NCBI GenBank assembly: GCA_034440615.1 | Contig: JAOTOM010002330.1 | Location: 1 to 64,000 of the forward strand | Direction of reading: 5' to 3' | Source: Ashinkailepas kermadecensis | Taxonomy: Eukaryota > Arthropoda > Thecostraca > Neolepadidae | Length of the DNA: 64,000 nt | Shown: in pieces, positions 35,280 to 46,279 of the stretch | Layout of the letters: the number at the start of each line of letters is the position of its first letter | How positions within the stretch are numbered: the first letter of the stretch is position 1 | Translations under genes and position numbers: made by a program | Notes under the pieces: model-generated | Told to the model about the DNA's origin: nothing | The model's database searches: none | What the model saw: only the letters and a program-made list of their open reading frames with translations

Positions 35280-37325
35280 GAGTAGCAGTGCCAGCGGCAG
35301 TCCCAGCGGCAGTCCCAACGGCAGTCCCATCGGCGTGGAAGCGGCAATCCCAGCGGCAGTCCCAGCGGCAATCCCAGCGGTAGTCCCAGCGGCAGTCCCA
35401 GCGGCAGTCCCAGCGGCAGTCCCAGCGGCAGTCCCAGCGGCAGTCCCAGCGGCAGTCCCAGTGGCAGTCCCAGCGGCAGTCCCAGCGGCAGTCCCAGCGG
35501 CAGTCCCAGTGGCAGTCCCAGCGGCAGTCCCAGTGGCAGTCCCAGTGGCAGTCCCAGCGGCAGTCCCAGCGGCAGTCCCAGTGGCAGTCCCAGCGGCAGT
35601 CCCAGTGGCAGTCCCAGCGGCAGTCCCAGCGGCAGTCCCAGCGGCAGTCCCAGCCGCAGTCCCAGCGGCAATCCCAGCGGCAGTCCCAGCGGCAATCCCA
35701 GCGGCAGTCCCAGTGGTAGTCCCAGTGGCAGTCCCAGCGGCAATCCCAGCGGCAGTCCCAGCGGCAATCCCAGCGGCAATCCCAGCGGCAGTCCCAGCGG
35801 CAATCCCAGCGGCAGTCCCAGCGGCAGTCCACAGTCCCAGCGGCAGTCCCAGCCGCAGTCCCAGCGGCAATCCCAGCGGCAGTCCCAGTGGCAGTCCCAG
35901 TGGCAGTCCCAGTGGCAATCCCAGCGGCAGTCCCAGCGGCAGTCCCAGTGGCAGTCCCAACGGCAGTCCCAGCGGCAGTCCAAGCGGCAGTCCCAGCGGC
36001 AGTCCCAGCGGCAGTCCCAGCGGCAGTCCCAGCGGCAGTCCCAGTGGCAGTCCCAGTGGCAGTCCAAGCGGCAGTCCCAGCGGCAGTCCCAGTGGTAGTC
36101 CCAGTGGCAGTCCCAGTGGCAGTCCCAGTGGCAGTCCCAGCGGCAGTCCCAGCGGCAGTCCCAGCGGCAGTCCCAGCGGCAGTCCCAGTGGCAGTCCCAG
36201 CGTCCAGCGGCAGTCCCAGCGGCAGTCCCAGTGGTAGTCCCAGTGGCAGTCCCAGCGGCAGTCCCAGTGGTAGTCCCAGTGGCAGTCCCAGGTCCCAGCG
36301 GCAGTCCCAGCGGCAGTCCCAGCGGCAGTCCCAGCGGCAGTCCCAGCGGCGGCAGTCCCAGCCGCAGTCCCAGCGGCAGTCCCAGCGGCAGTCCCAGCGG
36401 CAGTCCCAGCGGCAGTCCCAGCGGCAGTCCCAGCGGCAGTCCCAGCGGCAGTCCCAGCGGCAGTCCCAGCGGCAGTCCCAGCGGCAGTCCCAGCGGCAGT
36501 CCCAGCGGCAGTCCCAGCGGCAGTCCCAGCGGCAGTCCCAGCGGCAGTCCCAGCCGCAGTCCCAGCGGCAGTCCCAGCGGCAGTCCCAGCGGCAGTCCCA
36601 GCGGCAGTCCCAGCGGCAGTCCCAGCCGCAGTCCCAGCGGCAGTCCCAGTCCCAGCGGCAGTCCCAGCCGCAGTCCCAGCGGCAGTCCCAGCGGCAGTCC
36701 CAGTCGGCAGTCCCAGCGGCAGTCCCAGCGGCAGTCCCAGCGGCAGTCCCAGCGGCAGTCCGGCAGTCCCAGCGGCAGTCCCAGCGGCAGTCCCAGCGGC
36801 AGTCCAAGCGGCAGTCCCAGCGGCAGTCCCAGCGGCAGTCCCAGTGGCAGTCCCAGTGGCAGTCCCAGTGGCAGTCCCAACGGCAGTCCCAGCGGCAGTC
36901 CCAGCGGCAGTCCCAGCCGCAGTCCCAGCGGCAGTCCCAGCGGTCCCAGCGGCAGTCCCAGCGGCAGTCCCAGCGGCAGTCCCAGCGGCAGTCCCAGCGG
37001 CAGTCCCAGCGGCAGTCCGCAGTCCCAGCGGCAGTCCCAGCGGCAGTCCCAGTGGCAGTCCCAGCCGCAGTCCCAGCGGCAGTCCCAGCGGCAGTCCCAG
37101 CGGCAGTCCCAGCGGCAGTCGCAGCCAGGGCAGTCCAGTCCCAGCGGCAGTCCCAGCGGCAGTCCCAGCGGCAGTCCCAGCGGCAGTCCCAGCGGCAGTC
37201 CCAGCGGCAGTCCCAGCGGCAGTCCCAGCGGCAGTCCCAGCGGCAGTCCCAGCGGCAGTCCCAGCGGCAGTCCCAGCGGCAGTCCCAGCCGCAGTCCCAG
37301 CGGCAGTCCCAGCCGCAGTCCCAAC
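35280..37325. repeat. Giant 12-bp minisatellite
   Basis: About 170 copies of AGTCCCAGCGGC over 2 kb, with recurrent variants (GTGGC, CCGGC-type CCGCAG, AATCCC) and a few frame-changing indels. It lies inside the 14-kb intron after the signal-peptide exon. On the gene strand it is GGGACTGCCGCT repeated. Frames of up to 739 codons exist on both strands and are artefacts. Confidence 0.98.
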
Positions 37326-37764
37326 GAGCCTCGCATCGAATCCGGCGTAGTGGCACATCGCGTGTTCAGTGTGTCGAACAATTCCACGGCTAATTCTCCC
37401 GATGGCTCAGTGATTTCAGCTAAAAAGTCAGCTAAAGTCGGCGATCACTGATTTGATGAAGATTCCACTCAGCTAGCAACATGATAAAACCGAAGCATTC
37501 AACTGATGCTTCAGGTAGCTAGGGTACCCGAATGCCAAACAAACCACATCCGTACTCATCGTGTAATGCAAGGGTTACTTACACTTACGCCCGCAACCCA
37601 TGTGCACAGAGAGAAGAAAATTAACTTTTTTTTAATCTGAAAACGGGGAAAAAAACGCGTCGAAATACTGACATCAATCCATGGTTTTTGATTGCCGCAA
37701 TGATAACTGTCAGAGTAGTTAGCACACAAAGATTCCCGACAGTAATGCATATTTAGCTATAAAA
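37326..37764. other. Intron stretch, nothing recognised
   Basis: AT-richer sequence between the 12-bp array and the inverted-repeat element; no features seen. Confidence 0.5.
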
Positions 37765-38145
37765 AGGTTGAATTGCAATTTCAAAGCTTAACACGTGCCC
37801 TGGAGGGGCTCTGACAATTACTCGCACTGGAGGGGGGGGGGGCGGATTCCGCCCCCGCCCCTAAGATCTCGGCTCCTATTAAAGCTGTTGTAACAAAATT
37901 CGCAGGGTGGATGGATATGTTAGTGACCTCTATTGTGTGCAAATTTCGTGACCTTAGGTAAATATCGTCAAGGTCAAATGAGGTCACATATGTCAACATT
38001 TTCTTGTTTTGCGTGGCTTGGCTTGGTTTGTCATTGTTATGGATCGCTGTGATTATGTTTAAATGCTCCAAAATGGGCATCAATGATGTTTTGAACATTA
38101 CTAATGATGCAATACAGATGCTAGACCCGGCATTTGACCTCAGGT

Positions 38146-38187
38146 CACCTATATAGCAGCACTTTATCAGGTGCTGCTATATAGGTG
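38146..38187. other. Perfect 17-bp hairpin
   Basis: CACCTATATAGCAGCAC (38146-38162) and its exact reverse complement (38171-38187) surround an eight-base loop. It lies within the inverted-repeat element. Confidence 0.85.
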
Positions 38188-38415
38188 CTGCCCGCCCGAC
38201 TGCTCCGTCGGGCAGCTCGGCGCAATCGGCTTCGCGAAGAAAGGAGTGAAGTACGTGAATAAAGTATGGAAATGCTTAGGTACACAATGGCAAACAGTTG
38301 TTTTCAGGATGTGTAGGGAGTAGCATGCAAAGCGACATCAATCGCATGACATTAATTTGCATTTATGACAACATTCCAGTTGACCAAGTTTGGTTCCATT
38401 AACCTGTCATGAACT

Positions 38416-38450
38416 TGACCTAACTTGACCTCGGTGACCTAGCATGACCT
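38416..38450 (-). promoter_or_regulatory. Four nuclear-receptor half-sites, DR4-DR3-DR4
   Basis: TGACCT occurs at 38416-38421, 38426-38431, 38435-38440 and 38445-38450, spaced 4, 3 and 4 bases, giving AGGTCA direct repeats on the minus strand. A fifth and sixth half-site form the everted pair TGACCT-C-AGGTCA at 38135-38147. Direct repeats with 3-4 base spacing are bound by RXR/USP heterodimers. Function here is inferred from the motif only. Confidence 0.35.
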
Positions 38451-39354
38451 TGAAACTATATAGCATAACAATATACATCAAACAAGTCGCTAGTGTTGCC
38501 AAGAACACTTCCCTTTTGCCAATATACAGGAAGCGCATCAGCGCCGATTTTTGTGGTCTGGTGCTACAAAATGTTTTGACTTTAACGGTCCCTAACTCGA
38601 AAAATGTTCGGCCGCTTTCCTTTTTCTGGCTTTGAAAGACGCGCCGGTCATTTATAAGCAGGCACGCAAAAAATAGCGTATATCGACCGGTACAATCTGG
38701 AGTTATGTACGAAAAACCGGAGGGATGGGCTGATTTCGCCCCCCCCCCCTCCAGTGCGCGTGCTAAGAGGAGCTTTATTAAATACGCATAGCGCTCTAGT
38801 GGGAATCGTTCCACAAAATGATGACCTTTAATTCATTACGCCCCTCCAAGTTTCGGAATTTCAATTTAACCCTTCGTTAAGGCTGAATTAACATCACTTG
38901 AGTACGTGTACGCATTGCCGACTCTGGCACTGAAGGCATGGATATATAGGTGGCCATATAAAACGGCCATGGATTGGTGACGATATATAGGTGTGCTTCG
39001 ATAGTTTCATACGTTCCACAACAAACAAAAAAGTTTATTTTGTTATCTGTGTGTGCAATGCGTACCCATGCGATCGTTTACAATTGGAAATTAAGAAAAC
39101 CTGGGCACGAATAAATCGGAGTTCGAAATATTTTTCAAGGATTATTAAGATGGAAAGTTCTGAGTGCCTTCTACTAACTAAGTGACTACTCCAAAGGTGT
39201 ACTACCTGCCAAATCAGAAATAGTCAGTGTAACCATCTGGCGTCAGTGCAATCATCCAGCGTCAGTGCAACCATCTGGCATCAGTGCAGTACTCCGTGAA
39301 CACTCCACCTAAGTAACACGAAAGCCAGGCACACTTTCCACCTGTGCTACACAG

Positions 39355-39540
39355 ACGCTCCGGCGGCATCCGATTGGGACGTTCCACGGATCTTCCGGCG
39401 ACGTCCGATCGGAACGTTCCGTGGACGTTCCGGCGGCTTCCGATTGGAACGTTCCACGGACGCTCTGGCGGCGTCCCATCAGAACGTTCCACGGACGCTC
39501 CGGTGACGTCCGACCGGGGGACGTTCCACGGACGTTCACT
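39355..39540. repeat. Minisatellite, about 35-bp unit
   Basis: Five copies with GAACGTTCCACGGACGCTCC and GGCGGCGTCCGAT. Confidence 0.9.
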
Positions 39541-39799
39541 GGTCGCTGGTCAGGTGCAGCAGGCCAGACGCGGCCGCGCCGTCATGCCGCGCGAGCCCGC
39601 CGACCGATCAATAACAAAGGCGTCACTTGACGCCGGTTGTCGCCGCGCGTAAGAAGTTAATTGGCCTGTCATTAGTCGGCGGCGCGGCCCACATGTCAGC
39701 CTCACACCTCAACTGTCAAACAGGATTTATTTGGTTGGCTAATGGCGGCGCAGTCGGCGGCGAAGTCGGCGCTCGCGGCCGGTCCGATCACCGGCCGAC

Positions 39800-40255
39800 G
39801 CCACCCACCTCCGCTGGACTGAGGTGGGTGGCGTCGGACAGCGGCCGGTGACACTCACCCCACACCTCCGCCGACACCTCGTCACCACGGCCTACTGGAC
39901 AGAGGGCTGGACCGTCCACCGTCCACCTCCGCTGGACGGTGGGTGGCGCTGTACCGCGGCCGGCACTACCCACCTCACACCTCCGCCGACACCTCGTCAC
40001 CACGGCCCGCTGGACAGCGGCCGGTGCCTCCCACCTCACACCTCCGGCGGCACCTCGTCACCACGGCCCGCTGGACAGCGGCAGGTGCCTCCCACCTCAC
40101 ACCTCCGCCGACACCTCGTCACCACGGCCCGCTGGACAGCGGTAGGTGCCTCCCACCTCACACCTCCGTCGGCACCTCGTCACCATGACCCGCTGGACAG
40201 CGGCCGGTGCCACCCATCTCACACCTCCGCCGACACCTCGTCACCACGACCCGCT
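39800..40255. repeat. Minisatellite, about 61-bp unit
   Basis: About seven copies with CACACCTCCGCCGACACCTC, then GTCACCACGGCCCGCTGGAC, then AGCGGCCGGTGCC; the first two are rearranged. Confidence 0.92.
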
Positions 40256-41229
40256 GCACTGGCACGGGAAGTGAGGCGCGCCTGGAGAGGGCATGACGGC
40301 ACGTGACGGAAGCCGGGTGCCGGCGGTGCTGTTACCGACAGGATTGCCATGCACCACCTGGCGCGGTGGCCGTGGCCGCTATATCGGTCAGCCGATACGT
40401 GGCCGATCTCAGTGTGTACAGCGATCACAGCAGTGCGATTCGATAATTGCGCCACTCGCAAGTCGAAGCTGAGCCAGAGTCTGGCGTAGGACTCGCGGAA
40501 GCTAAATATTTAGCATCGACCATAGAGGACAAGTGTCGAATGTTGATTTGATAGAAATATCATGCTGGGAGCCAGGTCTACTGCACGCTGCACCAGACCA
40601 TACTATGATTTTCCATGGGCGTGGCCAATTAGGAATTTAGTATGCTAAATTTAGCGATAGCATAATAAGCAACGATAAGCGACATGCAAAATTGGTAGGG
40701 TCAGAAAGGACTCTTGGCATATTTTGTCCGCGACTCAAAGCACGGAACATTATATGAAATAATGCTCTATTAAAATTAAAATCCACCCGTCAATACTATT
40801 AATGCCTAATGGAAAGATCAGCAAAAGTCGCCAACAATACCAACGCGATCGGTGATATAAGCTCAGTTCGAGCGGCAAACCGAGTTGCTGGTACTGCAAA
40901 ACGACCAAACCAGAAACTGACGTGCACGATAAACACCATAACGGGAAACGATGCCGTATAACGGAACTCGCGCTGCTGGACCAACATAGCAGCACCGACT
41001 GCAGGGGAGTCACGGAATGTCCGGACAGCGGACGCCTGTGTCCTGTCCGGCTCCGGCGGCCGGCACGGCGACGTCACGTTTGTCTGCGAGAAGGGTCGAC
41101 GCGCTGATATCGGGTCCGCCTGTGCACGTTCGGCGTGGACAGGCGGGCCGCCGTCGGCGCCGCTCTCTGCCACCTCGGCCCGGCACGAGCCGGTGTTCGC
41201 CAACACCACCGTGTGTTTACATCGGCCGC
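40256..41229. other. Intron stretch, nothing recognised
   Basis: AT-moderate to 40960, then CpG-rich. No feature supported. Confidence 0.45.
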
Positions 41230-41269
41230 CATCGGTCGGCCGACTAGCTCAGCATCCCGATGGGCAGCC

Positions 41270-42395
41270 AGACGGCAGTCGTGTCAGCGGCGTGATAGCC
41301 GGCCTCCCCAACCCGGTCAGCAGCGTGATAGCCGCCGGGCTCAGTCAACGGTGTGATAGCCGCCGGGCTCAGTCAACGGTGTGATAGCCGCCGGGGTCAG
41401 TCAACGGTGTGATAGCCACCGCCTCTCCGGCTAAGTCAACGGCGTGATAACCGGCCTCCCCGGCCCAGTCAACGGTGTGATAGCCAGCCTTCCCGGCCCA
41501 GCCAACGGTATGATAGCCGCCGGGCTCAGTCAACGGTGTGATAGCCGCCGGGCTCAGTCAACGGTGTGATATCCGCGGCCTCTCCGGCCCAGTCAACGGT
41601 GTGATAGCCAGCCTTCCCGGCCCAGTCAACGGTGTGATAGCCAGCCTTCCCGGTCCAGCCAACGGCGTGATAGCCGCCGGGCTCAGTCATCGGTGTGATA
41701 GCCGCGGCCTCCCGGTCCAGTCAACGGTGTGATAGCCAGCCTTCCCGGTCCAGCCAACGGCGTGATAGCCGCCGGGCTCAGTCAACGGTGTGATAGCCGC
41801 CGGGCTCAGTCAACGGTGTGATATCCGCGGCCTCTCCGGCCCAGTCAACGGTGTGATAGCCAGCCTTCCCGGCCCAGTCAACGGTGTGATAGCCAGCCTT
41901 CCCGGTCCAGCCAACGGCGTGATAGCCGCCGGGCTCAGTCATCGGTGTGATAGCCGCGGCCTCTCCGGTCCAGTCAACGGTGTGATAGCCGCCGGGCTCA
42001 GTCATCGGTGTGATAGCCGCGGCCTCTCCGGTCCAGTCAACGGTGTGATAGCCAGCCTTCCCGGCCCAGTCAACGGTGTGATAGCCAGCCTTCCCGGTCC
42101 AGCCAACGGTGTGATAGCCGCCGGGCTCAGTCATCGGTGTGATAGCCGCGGCCTCTCCGGTCCAGTCAACGGTGTGATAGCCGCCGGGCTCAGTCATCGG
42201 TGTGATATCCGCGGCCTCTCCGGTCCAGTCATCGGTGTGATAGCCGCGGCCTCTCCGGTCCAGTCAACGGTGTGATAGCCAGCCTTCCCGGCAGCCAACG
42301 GCTGATAGCCGGCTCAGTCATCGGTGTGATAGCCGCGGCCTCTCCGGTCCAGTCAACGGTGTGATAGCCAGCCTTCCCGGCCCAGTCAGCAGCGT
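41270..42395. repeat. Composite minisatellite of 27-41-bp units
   Basis: About thirty-five copies built around CAACGGTGTGATAGCC, joined by GCCGGGCTCAGT, GCGGCCTCTCCGGTCCAGT or AGCCTTCCCGGCCCAGT. The joiners alternate in longer blocks that are themselves repeated, giving a higher-order pattern. Confidence 0.93.
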
Positions 42396-42665
42396 GAAAT
42401 TCACCTTTCTCCGATCCTGTGAGCATCGTACAACTGGCCTCTCCTGGCTCACTCGGCGGTGTGGTCACCGGCCTTTCGATCTCACGGTCGGCTGGACAGT
42501 CAGCAGCGCGGCAGAACTGGCGTCACGTATAGTCACCGGTCCGGCTAATGATCACCAATCACATCGCACCATACACAATGCATAACACGCGACTGCAGAT
42601 CGTACCCCCCCTCCCCCCCCCGCGTTGCAATGTGCTCAATGGGAGCTTTGCAATGTACACTATTC

Positions 42666-42849
42666 GAGCGGGGGTGGCCGAGTGGTTAAGATGTTGAGCT
42701 CTGGATACCAAGATCCCGGGCTCAATAATCGCAGCACTCGGGACATTCCCAATCCCGCGGCCCACTGGCGTAAAAATGTGGCCGGCGCTATTAGCTGTAA
42801 TCGTGCATGAAGTGCGCTCTAAATCACCCAATAAACAATCAACAATAAA
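42666..42849 (+). mobile_element. tRNA-derived SINE, full length
   Basis: A 184-bp insert bounded by 15-bp direct repeats that match at 14 positions (CAATGTACACTATTC at 42651, CAATGTGCACTATTC at 42850). Its head carries a perfect pol III A box, TGGCCGAGTGG (42675-42685), in a tRNA-Ser/Leu-like context, and a degenerate B box near 42719. The body contains GGCGCTATTAGC and AGTGCGCTCTAAATC, and the tail is ACCCAATAAACAATCAAC plus AATAAA. The tail shares its pattern with the copies at 32.7 and 54.95 kb, suggesting one partner LINE mobilises them. Confidence 0.8.
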
Positions 42850-43454
42850 CAATGTGCACTATTCATCGTATAGAGCAGGGTGGCAGGAAATTGCAGGACG
42901 GGTGGAGAGGCGTGACACTTGTCCGGCCGCACACCTGGCTAGGAAGTCGACCGTGAGGTTCGCCTGTCGCGTCGGCTGGTCAGTAGGTCAGAGGCTATAC
43001 ACAACAGCTGGGCTCCTCGTGTAAGCCTGGCGAAGCGTGAGATTAACCTGCCCGTCCAGCACGCGGCGGCTGCCTTCCGACGCGGTGTCGTCAGACACAC
43101 CAAGTGACGGCACCCGGGATGCGATTGCTGCTCTCCATGCTGAGCGACCACAGCTCTATGATGCGGTTTAGACACGGAGGAGGTTCGAAGCCGGACTGGA
43201 TGGCCCGAAGCCGGACTGGTGGACCCAGGCAACCGGCTTGGATGGAGCCGAACCCATTTGGAAGGGCCGGACAGCACCCAAGCGACGGAGTTTCACAGAC
43301 ACTTACAAAGTCTTACAAATTTGGAGCACTTCAAGGCCAAAGGGAGACCAACACGTGCATTACATAATCAAATGTGATCAGTTATCGAGAAAAAAAAACT
43401 GCAATTTCTGTTGTTCGACTTGTTCGCTTGGCGATGAGATTTGCCAGAATCTGA

Positions 43455-45270
43455 ATGTGGGATACATCAGACCTGGTATGACGAGAGCTGATGGACTGTG
43501 GATGCTGGATACGTCAGACCTGGTATGACGAGAGCTGATGGACTGTGGATGCTGGATACGTCAGACCTGGTATGACGAGAGCTGATGGACTGTGGATGCT
43601 GGATACGTCAGACCTGGTATGACGAGAGCTGATGGACTGTGGATGCTGGATACGTCAGACCTGGTATGACGAGAGCTGATGGACTGTGGATGCTGGATAC
43701 GTCAGACCTGGTATGACGAGAGCTGATGGACTGTGGATGCTGGATACGTCAGACCTGGTATGACGAGAGCTGATGGACTGTGGATGCTGGATACGTCAGA
43801 CCTGGTATGACGAGAGCTGATGGACTGTGGATGCTGGATACGTCAGACCTGGTATGACGAGAGCTGATGGACTGTGGATGCTGGATACGTCAGACCTGGT
43901 ATGACGAGAGCTGATGGACTGTGGATGCTGGATACGTCAGACCTGGTATGACGAGAGCTGATGGACTGTGGATGCTGGATACGTCAGACCTGGTATGACG
44001 AGAGCTGATGGACTGTGGATGCTGGATACGTCAGACCTGGTATGACGAGAGCTGATGGACTGTGGATGCTGGATACGTCAGACCTGGTATGACGAGAGCT
44101 GATGGACTGTGGATGCTGGATACGTCAGACCTGGTATGACGAGAGCTGATGGACTGTGGATGCTGGATACGTCAGACCTGGTATGACGAGAGCTGATGGA
44201 CTGTGGATGCTGGATACGTCAGACCTGGTATGACGAGAGCTGATGGACTGTGGATGCTGGATACGTCAGACCTGGTATGACGAGAGCTGATGGACTGTGG
44301 ATGCTGGATACGTCAGACCTGGTATGACGAGAGCTGATGGACTGTGGATGCTGGATACGTCAGACCTGGTATGACGAGAGCTGATGGACTGTGGATGCTG
44401 GATACGTCAGACCTGGTATGACGAGAGCTGATGGACTGTGGATGCTGGATACGTCAGACCTGGTATGACGAGAGCTGATGGACTGTGGATGCTGGATACG
44501 TCAGACCTGGTATGACGAGAGCTGATGGACTGTGGATGCTGGATACGTCAGACCTGGTATGACGAGAGCTGATGGACTGTGGATGCTGGATACGTCAGAC
44601 CTGGTATGACGAGAGCTGATGGACTGTGGATGCTGGATACGTCAGACCTGGTATGACGAGAGCTGATGGACTGTGGATGCTGGATACGTCAGACCTGGTA
44701 TGACGAGAGCTGATGGATTGTGGATGCTGGATACGTCAGACCTGGTATGACGAGAGCTGATGGACTGTGGATGCTGGATACGTCAGACCTGGTATGACGA
44801 GAGCTGATGGACTGTGGATGCTGGATACGTCAGACCTGGTATGACGAGAGCTGATGGACTGTGGATGCTGGATACGTCAGACCTGGTATGACGAGAGCTG
44901 ATGGACTGTGGATGCTGGATACGTCAGACCTGGTATGACGAGAGCTGATGGACTGTGGATGCTGGATACGTCAGACCTGGTATGACGAGAGCTGATGGAC
45001 TGTGGATGCTGGATACGTCAGACCTGGTATGACGAGAGCTGATGGATTGTGGATGCTGGATACGTCAGACCTGGTATGACGAGAGCTGATGGACTGTGGA
45101 TGCTGGATACGTCAGACCTGGTATAACGAGAGCTGATGAACTGTGGATGCTGGATACGTCAGACCTGGTATGACGAGAACTGATGGACTGTGGATGCTGG
45201 ATACGTCAGACCTGGTATGACGAGAGCTGATGGACTGTGGATGCTGGATACGTCAGACCTGATATGACGA
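43455..45270. repeat. Highly homogeneous 47-bp minisatellite
   Basis: About 38 copies of GACGAGAGCTGATGGACTGT, then GGATGCTGGATACGTCAGAC, then CTGGTAT. Most copies are identical; only a handful carry single changes (for example GGATTGT near 44715 and 45048, TATAACG near 45122). Homogeneity implies recent amplification or active conversion. Stop codons occur in the frames, so no long open frame results. Confidence 0.98.
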
Positions 45271-45480
45271 GAGCTGTTGGACTGAGGGTGCGGGATACGA
45301 CGCCAGTACCTGGTATGGCGATAGCTATTGAACTGAGGATGCGGGATACGCCAGTACTTTGTATGGTGATAGCTGTTGGACTGAGGATGCTTGGATACGT
45401 CAGTACCTGGTCTGGCGATAGTTGTTGGACTGGAGAGGCGGGATACGTCGGTGCCTGGTATGGCGGTAGCTGTTCGGTTG
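45271..45480. repeat. Diverged edge of the 47-bp array
   Basis: Four decayed copies with inserted CCAGTACCTGGTATGGCGATAG, showing typical array-edge divergence. Confidence 0.8.
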
Positions 45481-45654
45481 TAATGACAGGCTTGGCCGGC
45501 TGTTAGCTGTTCATCCGTATTGATGAGCTTAATGCACGGCTGACGGTCCAGTCGCGAACAAAGTCAGCCGGGCGTGGGACCGTGCCGGCCGGGGGCGTCC
45601 GGAAGAGCTGCCGAGTCGAGCCGATAGCACCACCGGACACTCCCACGCACGGCG

Positions 45655-45890
45655 TCCGGCACCGTGTTCCGCACAGGGTCCGGCGCCGTGTTCCGCACAG
45701 GGTCGGCGCCGTGTTCCGCACAGGGTCCGGCGCCGTGTTCCGCACAGGGTCGGCGCCGTGTTCCGCACAGGGTCCGGCGCCGTGTTCCGCACAGGGTCCG
45801 ACGCCGTGTTCCGCACAGGGTCCGGCGCCGTGTTCCGCACAGGGTCGGCGCCGTGTTCCGCACAGGGTCGGCGCCGTGTTCCGCACGCCA
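45655..45890. repeat. Minisatellite, 23-24-bp unit
   Basis: Ten copies of CCGTGTTCCGCACAGGGTC with GGCGC or CGGCGC joiners, within 350 bases downstream of the signal-peptide exon donor. Confidence 0.93.
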
Positions 45891-46217
45891 GCCGGCCACC
45901 GGACGGGCGCCATTTTTCGGCCGTCACCGTAAGTTACGGGCAGGCGTTGTACGATCCTGCCGGGCGTGCTCGCGACGCATGTCTCAGCTTATTGGTCGGA
46001 CGCATTCGGCTGCCGCGGCAACGACGCGGCTGCCGCAGTAACGACGCGGCTGTCGCCTCGTCGGCCTCGCTCGACTCGACTCGACTCGCCCGGCCTGCGC
46101 GGGTCGCACAGCGGCGCGCGGCGCCTGCCCAGGCGCGCCGGCAGTGAGCGGCGCTGTGTTCCGACACAGCGTAATGAATTGGAGTGCCGAGGCCAGCGGC
46201 TGACGGCGCGGGCGTAC

Positions 46218-46279
46218 CTTTGATGTGCTGTGCCCAGGAGACGGTGGCGAGCGCCAGCAGCCACGGCAGCGCGCACAAT
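46218..46279 (-). CDS. FGFRL1: FGFRL1 signal-peptide exon
   Basis: Sixty-two bases hold twenty whole codons plus one base at each end. They read L-C-A-L-P-W-L-L-A-L-A-T-V-S-W-A-Q-H-I-K, the hydrophobic core and probable cleavage region (near W-A-Q) of a signal peptide. The acceptor CAG at 46282-46280 follows a good pyrimidine tract (TTTCTAATTC then GTTTTCCGTTG). The donor is G|GTACGC at 46217. The exon leaves in phase 1, which joins exactly to the next exon as I-K-G-P-P. There is no ATG inside: the codon at the position where a start might be expected is TTG, and the exon enters needing two bases from an upstream exon, so the initiator methionine lies further right. Signal sequence followed at once by G-P-P matches the layout of vertebrate FGFRL1, which has R-G-P-P at the mature start. 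Confidence 0.72.

Larger units (their letters stand above)
37765..38878. mobile_element. Non-autonomous terminal-inverted-repeat element (candidate)
   Basis: The left end (AAAGGTTGAATTGCAATTTC) is an imperfect inverted copy of the right end, whose complement reads AAGGGTTAAATTGAAATTCC; both continue to AAAGCTT or AAACTT and GGAGGGGC. A second inverted pair, GCACTGGAGGGG with a following G run, lies inside at about 37830 and 38745. There is no transposase frame. Target duplications were not clear, so the exact ends are uncertain. Confidence 0.5.

Noticed and set aside
35139..37451. Frames of 400-739 codons on both strands (A-G-T, L-P-L-G, S-P-S-G repeats)
   Set aside because: All arise from one 12-bp tandem repeat with no stop in its unit; no start context, domains or splice sites.
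42668..42740. A functional tRNA gene
   Set aside because: The A box is perfect, but the B box and acceptor pairing are degenerate, and the segment is the head of a SINE with target duplications.
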